Assembly (NCBI RefSeq): GCF_003048255.1
Contig: NZ_CP028487.1
Coordinates: 2,976,001 to 3,040,000, forward strand
Direction of reading: 5' to 3'
Length of the DNA: 64,000 nucleotides
Source: Yersinia massiliensis
GTDB taxonomy: Bacteria; Pseudomonadota; Gammaproteobacteria; Enterobacterales; Enterobacteriaceae
The translations under genes and the position numbers were made by a program. The notes under the pieces are model-generated. The model worked only from the letters and a program-made list of their open reading frames with translations. It ran no database searches and had not been told where the DNA came from. This document shows positions 15,977 to 23,960 of the stretch, piece after piece. Each line of letters begins with the position of its first letter. Within the stretch, counting starts at the first letter, position 1.

Positions 15977-16056
15977 TTAATCAGAAGGCATTCGGCTGGA
16001 TACTGTTTCACAACGATTGGATTAACCAATCCAGTACCCATGCGAATGTAGAATGC

Positions 16057-16085
16057 AAAAAGCCCCGGCGATTAACCGAGGCTTT
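16057..16085 (-). terminator. Strong terminator upstream of the hicAB unit
   Basis: On the minus strand AAAGCCTCGG pairs with CCGGGGCTTT (one G-U), with loop TTAATCG, followed by further Ts. Just before it, GCTGTGATAG (around 16150-16163) can pair with CTATCACAGC (around 16096-16106), enclosing about 45 bases. It would stop late-region transcripts before hicAB unless antiterminated. Confidence 0.8.
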
Positions 16086-16264
16086 AAAATTCGGGGCTGT
16101 GATAGTTAACCCTGCAACCGTATCAATGATAATGCAATCCTTGCACCAAGGTAGCTATCACAGCACTGAATAATTTACATTGCAATTATAAACAAACCTT
16201 AAACATAACCACCTTTACAGTGGGCATGACTCACAAAACCATAAATCCGTGAGCAATTAACTCA

Positions 16265-16440
16265 AGGGCTTGAATAGTTGCCGGTCTTTCCCGGCTGTCA
16301 GTTTTCATTGTAGATGAAATATGCTCAGCTTCTTTTGGACAGATGACCCTGGATGTCAGCCTGAGCATACTTCAAAATCAGTATACCCAATTAGAGGTAG
16401 ATACATAAACAAAAAACCGCACGATGGCGAGGACTCTTTG
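16265..16440 (-). repeat. Late-region unit B: promoter-like sequence and hairpins
   Basis: This is a diverged copy of unit A (16870-17035). In minus-strand order it holds a poly-T stretch, the conserved CTAATTGGGTATACT (-10 like TATACT), a long hairpin TATGCTCAGG...CTGAGCATA, and a short hairpin GCCGGGAAAGACCGGC. The flanks are nearly identical while the loop of the long hairpin differs. It contains no credible gene. It could be a second late promoter with Q site, or a small RNA gene. Confidence 0.6.
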
Positions 16441-16500
16441 AAGCCGGTTACGGTTCCGGCGTCAACACCTACCAATGTGCTGACCGCATACCTCTAAAAT
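16440..16500 (-). repeat. Truncated third copy of the late-region unit
   Basis: On the minus strand AGAGGTATGCGGTCAGC is followed by a hairpin GCCGGAACCGTAACCGGC. This matches the start of the long hairpin and the short hairpin of units A and B but lacks the promoter-like part. Confidence 0.4.
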
Positions 16501-16502
16501 GC

Positions 16503-16532
16503 AAAAAGCCCCAGTAAATACCAGGGCTTTAT
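16503..16532 (-). terminator. Terminator after the 16577-16777 gene
   Basis: On the minus strand AAAGCCCTGG and CTGGGGCTTT form a stem, with TATTTA in the loop region, followed by a T run. It lies 45 bases past the small gene's stop. Confidence 0.75.
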
Positions 16533-16576
16533 AATTAATCGAACTATCTCGACAGTGACATCACAACTAAGTCACT

Positions 16577-16777
16577 CTACAGCAGGATTTTATTAATTTT
16601 ATCTTGAATTTCTAGCTGCAATGACGGCGACTTAATCTCCCCATCTAGAGAGCTTTTGTCCATTAGCATGACATCAAGTCTCGCTCGTTCTGAAGGACCT
16701 AGCGTGCAATAAAACGCTGAAACTATCTTTTTTAGCGCCAATATTTCAAGCGTTATATGTGATGTAACGTCTGACAT
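16577..16777 (-). CDS. Small phage protein of unknown function between duplicated late units
   Basis: A 66-residue protein beginning MSDVTSHITLEILALKKIVS, with AGGAG 7 bases upstream of the ATG. It looks like two amphipathic helices around a polar middle (SERARLDVMLMDKSS), and ends in LQLEIQDKINKILL, which could be a coiled coil. It sits between promoter-like unit A and its own terminator, so it may be made from the first late transcript before or without Q. No family recognised. Confidence 0.6.
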   Translation of the reverse strand: MSDVTSHITLEILALKKIVSAFYCTLGPSERARLDVMLMDKSSLDGEIKSPSLQLEIQDKINKILL

Positions 16778-16869
16778 GCTTCATCTCCTAGTATCTACCA
16801 TCATTACTAGGAGTATATATATGTCTTGTGGAAATGCTCCAATACAAATTGATACCAAGATTAATAATT

Positions 16870-17035
16870 TTTAGGGGGTTGCCGGTCTTTCCCGGCCGTC
16901 ACTGCGTACAAGTGAAATATGCTCAGTTTCTTTTGGAAAGTCGATAGTGCGTATCAACCTGAGCATACCTCGAAATTAGTATACCCAATTAGCGGTGAAG
17001 ACTGAAACAAAAAACCCCGCCGAAGCAAGGTCTTT
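16870..17035 (-). repeat. Late-region unit A: probable pR'-type late promoter region
   Basis: It lies directly after the Q gene, where lambdoid phages place their late promoter. Minus-strand order: a terminator-like hairpin with TTCG loop and TTTTTT (around 17005-17035), CTAATTGGGTATACT (around 16981-16995), hairpin TATGCTCAGG...CTGAGCATA (16918-16970), then GCCGGGAAAGACCGGC (16880-16897). AATTGGGTA also occurs in the lambda pR' region as I remember it. A -35 is weak (TTTCAG, 18 bases from TATACT). Confidence 0.6.
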
Positions 17036-17109
17036 TTAATTGTGTAAGCTACGTGACAAAGTAACCACTCTTAACACAATAATAGGTAAAATTCGTTACG
17101 AATAGCTTT

Positions 17110-17511
17110 TTATGCAATTTTTTCTATTTCAGATTTATATGTCCACTCATCCATTTCTAACTTGACCCCTGCCATCATCAGGCAAGCATCAACAAAGGTT
17201 TCTGCCATCATGAGTTTTAATCTAATCTTTCCTTCAGAACATTTCTGTTTTCTGGCTATTGCTGACTTTGATATCCCTTTTTTGTAGTGCTGTTCTATCA
17301 ATTCATAATCTTCATCTCTCCCCGCCTTCTTCAGTCGGCCTATAGCTGCATCAACTAGCAGCCCGTCATTATCACAGCAAGACAATCGTGCTTTCGAGGT
17401 ACTTGGTAAAAGCCCTTTGAATCCGGCTGCAATGGGGGAGTAACCAACGCCACTATCTTCATTTGCTGCCCAACCACCCCAGCGTTCTAATACCAACTGA
17501 ATATCACGCAT
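17110..17511 (-). CDS. Late gene antiterminator Q (phage antiterminator Q family)
   Basis: About 133 residues from the ATG at 17511 (MRDIQLVLERWGGWAANEDS), the conserved Q-family start; an upstream in-frame ATG at 17550 is less likely. The family pattern continues with GVGYSPIAAGFKGLLPSTS, DGLLVDAAIGRLKKAGRDED and an HTH-like segment GISKSAIARKQKCSEGKIRL. It would bind at the late promoter and let RNA polymerase pass the terminators between here and the lysis, head and tail genes. Two promoter-like units follow it. Confidence 0.92.
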   Translation of the reverse strand: MRDIQLVLERWGGWAANEDSGVGYSPIAAGFKGLLPSTSKARLSCCDNDGLLVDAAIGRLKKAGRDEDYELIEQHYKKGISKSAIARKQKCSEGKIRLKLMMAETFVDACLMMAGVKLEMDEWTYKSEIEKIA

Positions 17512-17550
17512 ATTTATGGATACCCCTCTGAATCTCTGAACGTTACCCAA

Positions 17551-17583
17551 TAAAAAAGCGAGCCGTATTTAATATACGACTCA
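17551..17583 (-). terminator. Terminator or attenuator upstream of Q
   Basis: On the minus strand GAGTCGTAT pairs with ATACGGCTC (9 bp, G-U allowed) and is followed by GCTTTTTTATT. It lies between the 17699-18715 gene and Q, so Q expression may need read-through or its own promoter. Confidence 0.75.
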
Positions 17584-17698
17584 CTATTTATATTGATTAG
17601 CTATGTAGGTATATTACCATAATTCGTAACGAGAAAAGACATAATAACGCCAACATCAACCACAATAGCAGCACGTTAGGCGATGTTAATGTCATTAT

Positions 17699-18715
17699 TT
17701 AATTATCTATCAACGCATCCCCTATATGCACGCCTATCAAATTGAGATATACCGCATCATTATCTGAGCCTGAAAAACTCTGATGTCGCTCACTTTGCAA
17801 ATACCATTTCAATACTTCTAGTGCTTCTCGTTGATGACGAGGACGGATGATTTCAAGTTTCTTATCAAGATAGGTTTCACGGTCTGATATAGGGCCGTCA
17901 CAATCATAACCATATCCACCAGGATCCATTTCTTTGCAAGCAGCATTACGCACCGTATATAACCATTGCCAATACTGAAATTCTCTTACAACATCAGACA
18001 GTGTATGAGGCTCTGGTAAAACCCCAGCGAAACCCTTTGACGCTTGCGCTCGCAGGTCCCATACCTCAGTAACTCGCTTACCCTCAATACATCCCTTCTT
18101 TTTTTCCTTAGGTGTCCAGCCAAAATCATTATCATAAATATCACCACAGACCATCTCCATGAGTTGTTCCGCTTTGGTAGGTTCCAATGCAGCTTCATAG
18201 CTGCCAAATGTCCCCCTGACCTCTGCTGCACGAGTAAATTGGATTCTGGCCCTGTCTATATAATGCTGCGGGTCGCCCATCATCATTGTGGAAAAGCTGG
18301 CAGTCCATCCCGCACCATTCGCCTCCAGATAACGGGTGTAATTATCACGAGCATCTTTGGGGGATATAGTCAGTTTGTGCAAAGCTTCTTCTGCCGCCGC
18401 AATATGTCCAGGTTCGCCGGTATTGATAACTTCCAACACCCATAAATAGGCGTCTGTCTGCCTGTCTCCCGTAATACGCCGCTGCACGGGTAACGGCTTT
18501 GGCACTATAAGTGCAGTGCTGTATTGCTTCTCTGGTATCGTAAACATCGCTGTATGCTCGGGATTATCAGCAAATAATCCAGACCGCTTACAGGCGCTTT
18601 TGACTGTGCTCAGATTCAAGTTAGTCATGTCAGCTATCCGTTTATAACCGATGCCTGATTGTTTAAGCCGAAATACCTCAGCACGTAATTCTTTTGTCAT
18701 TCTCATGATATGCAT
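17699..18715 (-). CDS. Phage protein with N-terminal helix-turn-helix, replication region
   Basis: A 338-residue protein. The first 50 residues (RAEVFRLKQSGIGYKRIADM, then LNLSTVKSACKRSGLF) form a resolvase/Sigma-like HTH that ends in residues typical of DNA binding. The remaining 280 residues are mixed and not recognised. Starts at 18715, 18706 and 18700 are all possible; AGGG lies 10 bases before the second. It follows the primase-helicase by 100 bases and precedes Q. A role in replication or in regulating the middle region is possible but unproven. Confidence 0.65.
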   Translation of the reverse strand: MHIMRMTKELRAEVFRLKQSGIGYKRIADMTNLNLSTVKSACKRSGLFADNPEHTAMFTIPEKQYSTALIVPKPLPVQRRITGDRQTDAYLWVLEVINTGEPGHIAAAEEALHKLTISPKDARDNYTRYLEANGAGWTASFSTMMMGDPQHYIDRARIQFTRAAEVRGTFGSYEAALEPTKAEQLMEMVCGDIYDNDFGWTPKEKKKGCIEGKRVTEVWDLRAQASKGFAGVLPEPHTLSDVVREFQYWQWLYTVRNAACKEMDPGGYGYDCDGPISDRETYLDKKLEIIRPRHQREALEVLKWYLQSERHQSFSGSDNDAVYLNLIGVHIGDALIDN

Positions 18716-18814
18716 ACCCTGTATTCTTTTACTCTCTGTCAGGGCATTGGTGTAATACCCCGCCAGAGAGAATGATTTATCCGATTCAGGTCAGTTCAAA
18801 TGGAGGCGACCTGC

Positions 18815-21484
18815 TTATTCCTCCAAATCATCTGGCATCATGAGCACCACAAAACGGGGTTGCTTACCGTCAATTCTGAGCGTTTTCTTGGTGATCCCCT
18901 TGCTCGGTTTATCCAACATACCGGCATCTGCCAGAACCTGAGCAAAAGCCACTGCATTAGCACCTACGGCTATCTCGTCGCGAAACACCGACGGGAAGGT
19001 ATGGAATACCAATGTGTCGAGTCCCTGCTTTTTCTCCCGATACCCCGCTAAATCCTTTATTGGTAAATCTCGCGGATCCGTTTCAGGGTGTGGTAAATAA
19101 CGGCTATAACCGAAGCGTTGCAAGAAAGACTCAGCCTGTTCCGCCCATGCTTTTGACTCTCGGTTCCCCATACCAAAATCATTAACCCATGCATTAAAGC
19201 CATGCTGTAAAGCATCACGACACTCTTGTTCATTCCAACTGGTAAGGTGTTTGGAAAGCAGCAAAGCGGCTTCCAGTATGGCGAACCTCGATGCAACACG
19301 GCGTACCTGCTCACTAGCTTCATCGGGTAATAATGCTATCCACCGACGTTCCGCATCCCTGACAGCTTGCGCTGTCGCCTCTTTCTGACTGGCTAGACAT
19401 TTTATCCATGCCCGCCCTACCGCACCGTAGTGGTCTTTACAGGCATCTCGCATAGCATCTGCATGCGCTTTACCGTCCTTATAGCCATGGTATTCAGTTG
19501 CTTTGGTAATAGGGACATTTAATAACCGCACCAGTTGGCCAGCGTTTACTTTGCCACCATCAGCTCTGATATAACTTTCGAGATCGATCTCACCGGTACT
19601 GAATGCCATTGCGCGCCAGCGTTTCACATCCCGATTACCGCCCTCCTTGGCCCCCTGAATTTTGCCGACGCCGTTAAACAAAGCATAAGCAGCATCAGCA
19701 ACTGCGCGTTTATTGCTGCCTTGCCCTATTTCATCCAGAGGCATAAATCCATCGTTATGTGCTGCTGCTTCGTTCACCAGCCCTAATGCTGTTGAGTACC
19801 AAGTGAGCTTCAGTGCTTCGGGTTCACCATAAACAGTGGTAGCTGCGTTACCCGTCGTGGTTTTACCTGCGGAGGAGCCACCGAATAAATGAACACCAAA
19901 ACCATCCGCGCCAGCCAGACCAATGAGCGGAGCAGCAAAGGCACAGGCAATACCCAACATCATGGAGGGGTTGCCTCGAGCGAGTTTTGCCACGTTACTG
20001 CGCCAGCTCTCTGGCGTACCTTTAGTGGTGTAGCCTTTTGCCGCCGATGAACGGCCATTAAAGAGTACAGGGGTTGCAGGCGACCCAATCACCGAACCAT
20101 CCGGCATAATGTATGCCCCACACTGCCAGCCAGTAGCATTGGCAACTGTCCAAAGCTGCCGCTCTCCACTACGTTGCAGATAATCAGCCAGTATTGCCCG
20201 TAACCCACTTTTAGCTGTGATAGACAAACCACCAGCCCGCAGCCGCGACCAACCTTCCCGTTCGCCAATATCACGCATGGGTAAAGCTTCTGAACGTTCG
20301 GTATTGCTACCCTCCGGCGTCCAACAGAGGATCAGGTACCGTTCGTTATCATCTTCACCTATCCCCGCAACGGATATCGGGTCACTCAGCCAGCTTTCTC
20401 TTTCCGTAATATTGCCGTTACTTTTATCCAGTTTGGGTTCAACCCAATACATGCCACCTTTACGCTCATCGACATAGGGACGTCTGACATCCTGAGGCTC
20501 CGCAACCGGAGGCTCCTCTTCTGCCAAAATATGTGGTTGATATAGCGAATCAGCGAACGCGGTAATGCTGGCGTCCAGCCCATACTGCTGGCGATAATCA
20601 TCCCAATCGGCCTTATGATCTGTTGGTGGTAAGGCAACCCAACCATTCACCGCAGTAGCCGCTTTCTCAGCAGATTCTTTCCCAACATTCTTTTCACCGG
20701 GCTTAAGGTCGTTATCAGCAGCAATGATAATTTTCGCATCAGGCCAACGTTCCCGGCTGGTTTTCGCTATATGGATCAGATTCCCTTCATCAATGGCCGC
20801 CAGCACAGCCCCATCACTCAATAACGAAACGGTAACGCCGGTTGCGTTACCTTCTGCAATAAGTACCGTTACAACCGGCTCATTACTTGATATTGGTGGG
20901 AGTCTGACGGGAATGAACGAACCTTTCTTGATGGTTCCAGATATCAGACGTTTGGTGCCATCAGGCTTAATCACCTGTGCACCCGTTATAACGCCCTCCA
21001 TCGTTTGCAGTACCAGCAACAAGGAACCATCACTCAGTAGGGCTTGGGAGGGGCTTGGAAGCCCCTTATTAAGTAGGTAGTGAGATTCGCCTGATACCGT
21101 TTTCGCCACCAGCTCCGCAACCTTATTCGCTATTGGTATGTCTGGCTGTGCGGGTTGTTTTACAGGCTTAGTGGATACCGGCATGGGTGAATTTAGAGCC
21201 ATTCCCAGCGCATCAGCGACCATAATCGCCGCCTCAGTGGAGGTACATTGCTTAACTTTTTGTACCAGCTCGAGCCCATCACCGGCACCACACTGATTGC
21301 AAAAATGTGTCCCACGTCCATCCTGATCGTCAAATCGGAATCTGTCTTTGCCGCCACATGCCGGACAAGCAGAATGGTCACGAGGTCGTTCTGGTACATC
21401 TATACCGAGGTAACCAAGAATATCGCGCCAGCGGTGGGTGGCCTGAGCCGTCACTTCACGGATCATGTCGATGGAAGGTTTCAT
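18815..21484 (-). CDS. P4-alpha-like primase-helicase
   Basis: An 889-residue multidomain replication protein. A zinc ribbon (CPACGGKDRFRFDD then CNQCGAGDG, residues 40-70) and a Toprim domain (VTVLIAEGNATGVTVSLL near residue 205, IIIAADNDLKPGEKN near 255) make the primase. A DUF927-type helicase domain carries Walker A GVHLFGGSSAGKTTTGN near residue 525 and an acidic MPLDEIGQGSNKR segment. It would prime and unwind phage DNA as P4 alpha does. The ATG overlaps the stop of the upstream gene (ATGA). Confidence 0.93.
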   Translation of the reverse strand: MKPSIDMIREVTAQATHRWRDILGYLGIDVPERPRDHSACPACGGKDRFRFDDQDGRGTHFCNQCGAGDGLELVQKVKQCTSTEAAIMVADALGMALNSPMPVSTKPVKQPAQPDIPIANKVAELVAKTVSGESHYLLNKGLPSPSQALLSDGSLLLVLQTMEGVITGAQVIKPDGTKRLISGTIKKGSFIPVRLPPISSNEPVVTVLIAEGNATGVTVSLLSDGAVLAAIDEGNLIHIAKTSRERWPDAKIIIAADNDLKPGEKNVGKESAEKAATAVNGWVALPPTDHKADWDDYRQQYGLDASITAFADSLYQPHILAEEEPPVAEPQDVRRPYVDERKGGMYWVEPKLDKSNGNITERESWLSDPISVAGIGEDDNERYLILCWTPEGSNTERSEALPMRDIGEREGWSRLRAGGLSITAKSGLRAILADYLQRSGERQLWTVANATGWQCGAYIMPDGSVIGSPATPVLFNGRSSAAKGYTTKGTPESWRSNVAKLARGNPSMMLGIACAFAAPLIGLAGADGFGVHLFGGSSAGKTTTGNAATTVYGEPEALKLTWYSTALGLVNEAAAHNDGFMPLDEIGQGSNKRAVADAAYALFNGVGKIQGAKEGGNRDVKRWRAMAFSTGEIDLESYIRADGGKVNAGQLVRLLNVPITKATEYHGYKDGKAHADAMRDACKDHYGAVGRAWIKCLASQKEATAQAVRDAERRWIALLPDEASEQVRRVASRFAILEAALLLSKHLTSWNEQECRDALQHGFNAWVNDFGMGNRESKAWAEQAESFLQRFGYSRYLPHPETDPRDLPIKDLAGYREKKQGLDTLVFHTFPSVFRDEIAVGANAVAFAQVLADAGMLDKPSKGITKKTLRIDGKQPRFVVLMMPDDLEE

Positions 21485-21876
21485 GCTGCACCGTCCTGAC
21501 TGAATACCAGCCCATGCCGGTTATCATGAGGATTAGCCAAAGTCTCTACGACCGTAGCCTTCATGACTTCCGTCATTGTCTCGACGCCGTGCGGTGTCAA
21601 TTTACTGTTATCTTTACTCAGCATCTGAGTGTAGGTTTCCACAAGGATCCGAGAACCGTCATCACGCCCGAATTCCTGAAAACAAAGCACTTCCAAAGAA
21701 TGAATAAGGCAATTACAAATTGCTGCCTCAGTTAAATTTTCCAGAACAACAACCTTTCTAGAATTAATAATGACATTGGCAATGGATTCGCCTCTATTTC
21801 GTTTCTGACAATAAGCGATAAATGCCACTGCAATATGTTTACGATTTAATTCGATTGAATGATTCAGGTTCGTCAT
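21481..21876 (-). CDS. Phage early protein of unknown function
   Basis: About 131 residues from the ATG at 21876 (MTNLNHSIELNRKHIAVAFI), with AAAGGA 7 bases upstream; a longer start at 21897 overlaps this ribosome site. The middle is hydrophobic and helical (AAICNCLIHSLEVLCFQEFG), with several cysteines. The stop overlaps the primase start by 4 bases, so the two are translationally coupled. No family was recognised; a replication accessory role is only a guess from position. Confidence 0.6.
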   Translation of the reverse strand: MTNLNHSIELNRKHIAVAFIAYCQKRNRGESIANVIINSRKVVVLENLTEAAICNCLIHSLEVLCFQEFGRDDGSRILVETYTQMLSKDNSKLTPHGVETMTEVMKATVVETLANPHDNRHGLVFSQDGAA

Positions 21877-21989
21877 AAATATATCCTTTCCTTTCATCAG
21901 GCCGAGCGAGTCCCCAGCCTGATGGCTGTTATTTTTGAGATGTTGGAATGCTAACTAATTAAATACAGGGCATTTAGCTACTGGCTTTA

Positions 21990-22193
21990 TCAAGGCGCTC
22001 CATTTTGTCCGGCCTCCCGCTCAAGCAAATGAACCGCAACTGGCCCGGCGAGATCAAGTGCTAGACCTAGTAATTCCTTTTCGTCAGTAGTATCTAATTC
22101 AACATTGGATTCAAACATCAACAGCAAGAGAGCATTTAATTGACCCGCCTTATGCGTGGCAATATCCAGAGGTACTGATTTATTGGCTTTCAT
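21990..22193 (-). CDS. Small early phage protein
   Basis: A 67-residue protein (MKANKSVPLDIATHKAGQLN) with a helical middle (LNALLLLMFESNVELDTTDE). The composition suggests two or three helices. It starts 2 bases after the DUF4222 stop, in a chain of small overlapping early genes. It resembles the 22344-22541 protein in length and in its 'GYELLWIAMDRAEKAA'-like helix pattern (LLGLALDLAGPVAVHLL). Function unknown. Confidence 0.6.
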   Translation of the reverse strand: MKANKSVPLDIATHKAGQLNALLLLMFESNVELDTTDEKELLGLALDLAGPVAVHLLEREAGQNGAP

Positions 22194-22195
22194 AG

Positions 22196-22366
22196 CTACG
22201 CTCTCCCGATAAAGGTAAATTCAGCAACGAACCGCGCCAGTGGCATAATGCAGGGCGATGAATATCCGTCACGGCTAAAAGTAACGCGATTAAAGGCAAC
22301 ATTATCGACAGTGACCAATGAGCCATGACTGTCTTTGTAACGATCATTTGGCAGCGGTTCGCGCAT
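22196..22366 (-). CDS. DUF4222 family phage protein
   Basis: A 56-residue protein starting MREPLPNDRYKDSHGSLVTV. It has the family pattern of a short beta-rich domain: SHGSLVTVDNVAFNRVTFSR, then DGYSSPCIMPLARFVAEFTF. Such proteins are common in the early operons of enterobacterial prophages near the recombination and replication genes; their role is unknown. It overlaps the upstream gene by 23 bases and ends 2 bases before the next ATG. Confidence 0.8.
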   Translation of the reverse strand: MREPLPNDRYKDSHGSLVTVDNVAFNRVTFSRDGYSSPCIMPLARFVAEFTFIGRA

Positions 22367-22541
22367 AATTCACCCCCTCGATATTTTTCGCCGCTTTTTC
22401 AGCGCGATCCATAGCAATCCAAAGAAGTTCGTAACCCGTGTCGTTACCATCCTCACTAGCAATCAGCATTGAACTGACTTTTAAAATTGAAGCAATTTGA
22501 CTGAGAAGATCGGAAACTTCGCAGGGCGCTAATTTATCCAT
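22344..22541 (-). CDS. Small early phage protein
   Basis: A 65-residue helical protein (MDKLAPCEVSDLLSQIASIL, then YELLWIAMDRAEKAAKNIEG). The start has GGGGGTGA just upstream. It overlaps the antirepressor-like gene by 8 bases and DUF4222 by 23 bases. The pattern of a two-helix domain with conserved small residues is like other short proteins of unknown function in prophage early regions. Confidence 0.6.
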   Translation of the reverse strand: MDKLAPCEVSDLLSQIASILKVSSMLIASEDGNDTGYELLWIAMDRAEKAAKNIEGVNYARTAAK

Positions 22542-23328
22542 GAGTCACCCCCATAACATCGGACAGATTAATGTTATGTACTGCCAACCATGCTTCGCGG
22601 GGCCATGATTTTACAGAGCCATACTGTGGATCAGGCACAATCTCAGGTTTAAAGCCATTTTCAAGACACCATTTTCGCAATGGATGCCACGCAAACTTCT
22701 GATGAGTCACATTTTCTACAGCTTTCACCGTGGCATGCTTTGTACTTTCCCCCAGCCGTTCTTCCAGTACACGACATTTGCGAGTGGCTGCACTTAGTTT
22801 GCCGAGAGCGCTGGCTTCACGTTTACGGCTAATCTGGCCTTTGGTACGAATAGCTTTGTCGGCGCGTTGCTTTTCAGCTAAACGGCCTTGCTCAGAGTCG
22901 ATAGCCAACTTAAGGATTTCCAGACGACTGAGGTCGGGAATCGTTGCAGGTGCTGGCAATGCATCCCGTCGGGAGAAGTAAAACTCAGTGAGGTCGTTGA
23001 AGTAGTCCCACGCCTGATCCGTTTCTAACATCTTCGCGTGATTGGCCGCACCGCGTTCAGTCCAGAGCATAAGTGAGCGAGTTTTTGGTGAAATTTGCAG
23101 TTCGCTTAAAACTAGTCGCAAATTGTTGAGTTCAGTACCAACCACTTTGAAGAAATGCTTACCCTCAACAAAACGGGATTTATTTTCATGGTGGTTTTGC
23201 TGAATACGAATCACCGTTGTGCCATACCCAGCCGCAAGCTGCTCGGTGGTTGCCACACGCTGACCGCGATACTCAATAACCTGCAAATCTTTGGCCGCTA
23301 GCGGAGCCAGTTCAGTTTTTTTAGACAT
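22534..23328 (-). CDS. ORF6N-domain antirepressor-like protein (Ant-type)
   Basis: About 264 residues from the ATG at 23328 (MSKKTELAPLAAKDLQVIEY), preceded by AGGGGGTGTGCA. Residues about 14-100 are an ORF6N domain: VIEYRGQRVATTEQLAAGYG, then NKSRFVEGKHFFKVVG. A helical, charged linker (GRLAEKQRADKAIRTKGQIS) and a C-terminal domain (KFAWHPLRKWCLENGFKPEI) follow. In P1-like immunity regions an antirepressor lies downstream of icd under c4 RNA control; the same gene order is seen here. Confidence 0.85.
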   Translation of the reverse strand: MSKKTELAPLAAKDLQVIEYRGQRVATTEQLAAGYGTTVIRIQQNHHENKSRFVEGKHFFKVVGTELNNLRLVLSELQISPKTRSLMLWTERGAANHAKMLETDQAWDYFNDLTEFYFSRRDALPAPATIPDLSRLEILKLAIDSEQGRLAEKQRADKAIRTKGQISRKREASALGKLSAATRKCRVLEERLGESTKHATVKAVENVTHQKFAWHPLRKWCLENGFKPEIVPDPQYGSVKSWPREAWLAVHNINLSDVMGVTHG

Positions 23329-23779
23329 TGCACACCCCCTGCTCATTTTTCGCATCATGCTCTTCAAACCGTACGATGTTATGTACCGCCTCAGCCCACC
23401 AATACACCTGCAATCGTTGCTGCTCGTTCTCAATCAGAGGAATAACAACCGTCAACAAATGAAGCAGACCTTCTTTAACGCGAAGTAACCGAGTGCGGGA
23501 TACATTCTCTCTGGTGTCAGGGATTGGCTTACCATGGCTGCCCATCAGTTCAGCAATCAGGGCTTGAGTTTCTTTGTATGAAGGTGGGTAGATATCATCC
23601 TCATCAAGGAGCTGCATGATGCTGGTGATCTGAACGTTGCTTAACCGGCGCTCTGTAGCCCCCAAGAGAACAGTGGCAGATGCTTTATCAAGGCTTTCAG
23701 CTTCACCACACCATGACAGTTTGAGAGCACCACCAGCAGCGTCTAATGCGCTAAATTCAACACGGTATTTTTTAAGCAT
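23321..23779 (-). CDS. Phage protein of unknown function in the icd-ant operon
   Basis: About 152 residues from the ATG at 23779 (MLKKYRVEFSALDAAGGALK), which has AGGGGGTATGCA before it, nearly the same leader as the antirepressor gene. The middle (ATVLLGATERRLSNVQITSI) and C terminus (VIPLIENEQQRLQVYWWAEA) look helical. It overlaps both neighbours by 8 bases. It takes the place of a small gene between icd and ant in P1-like regions. No motif gives its function. Confidence 0.65.
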   Translation of the reverse strand: MLKKYRVEFSALDAAGGALKLSWCGEAESLDKASATVLLGATERRLSNVQITSIMQLLDEDDIYPPSYKETQALIAELMGSHGKPIPDTRENVSRTRLLRVKEGLLHLLTVVIPLIENEQQRLQVYWWAEAVHNIVRFEEHDAKNEQGVCNV

Positions 23780-23960
23780 TGCATACCCCCTGTGCAGGAA
23801 TGCGGCCAGCAAAGGAAAGTACGAACTGACCAGCCAGAGAGCGGCGGGCATCTTGTTCAGAATGGGCGGTTACAGATTCACGGTGCGGCTTTGCGCTCAG
23901 GTCAGAACGGTGCACGGCGAGAAAGAGAAATTTAAAGCGAGTTGGGGTATGATTTAACAT
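23772..23960 (-). CDS. Icd-like host cell division inhibitor
   Basis: A 62-residue protein from the ATG at 23960 (MLNHTPTRFKFLFLAVHRSD). The hallmark of Icd-like prophage proteins is seen: RFKFLFLAVHRSDLSAKPHR, then a repeat-like SEQDARRSLAGQFVLSFAGR and the ending RIPAQGVCNA. In P1, Icd blocks septation and its translation is coupled to the antirepressor; c4 RNA silences both. The 100 bases before the start hold a c4-like structure. The frame also stays open far upstream (see 23772-25079). Confidence 0.75.
   Translation of the reverse strand: MLNHTPTRFKFLFLAVHRSDLSAKPHRESVTAHSEQDARRSLAGQFVLSFAGRIPAQGVCNA

Noticed and set aside
17574..17587. ATACGACTCACTAT, a 14-base match to the T7 promoter consensus
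   Set aside because: It is half of the terminator stem before Q, lacks the AGGG start region (reads TTTA), points antisense to the early gene, and no T7-type polymerase is visible.
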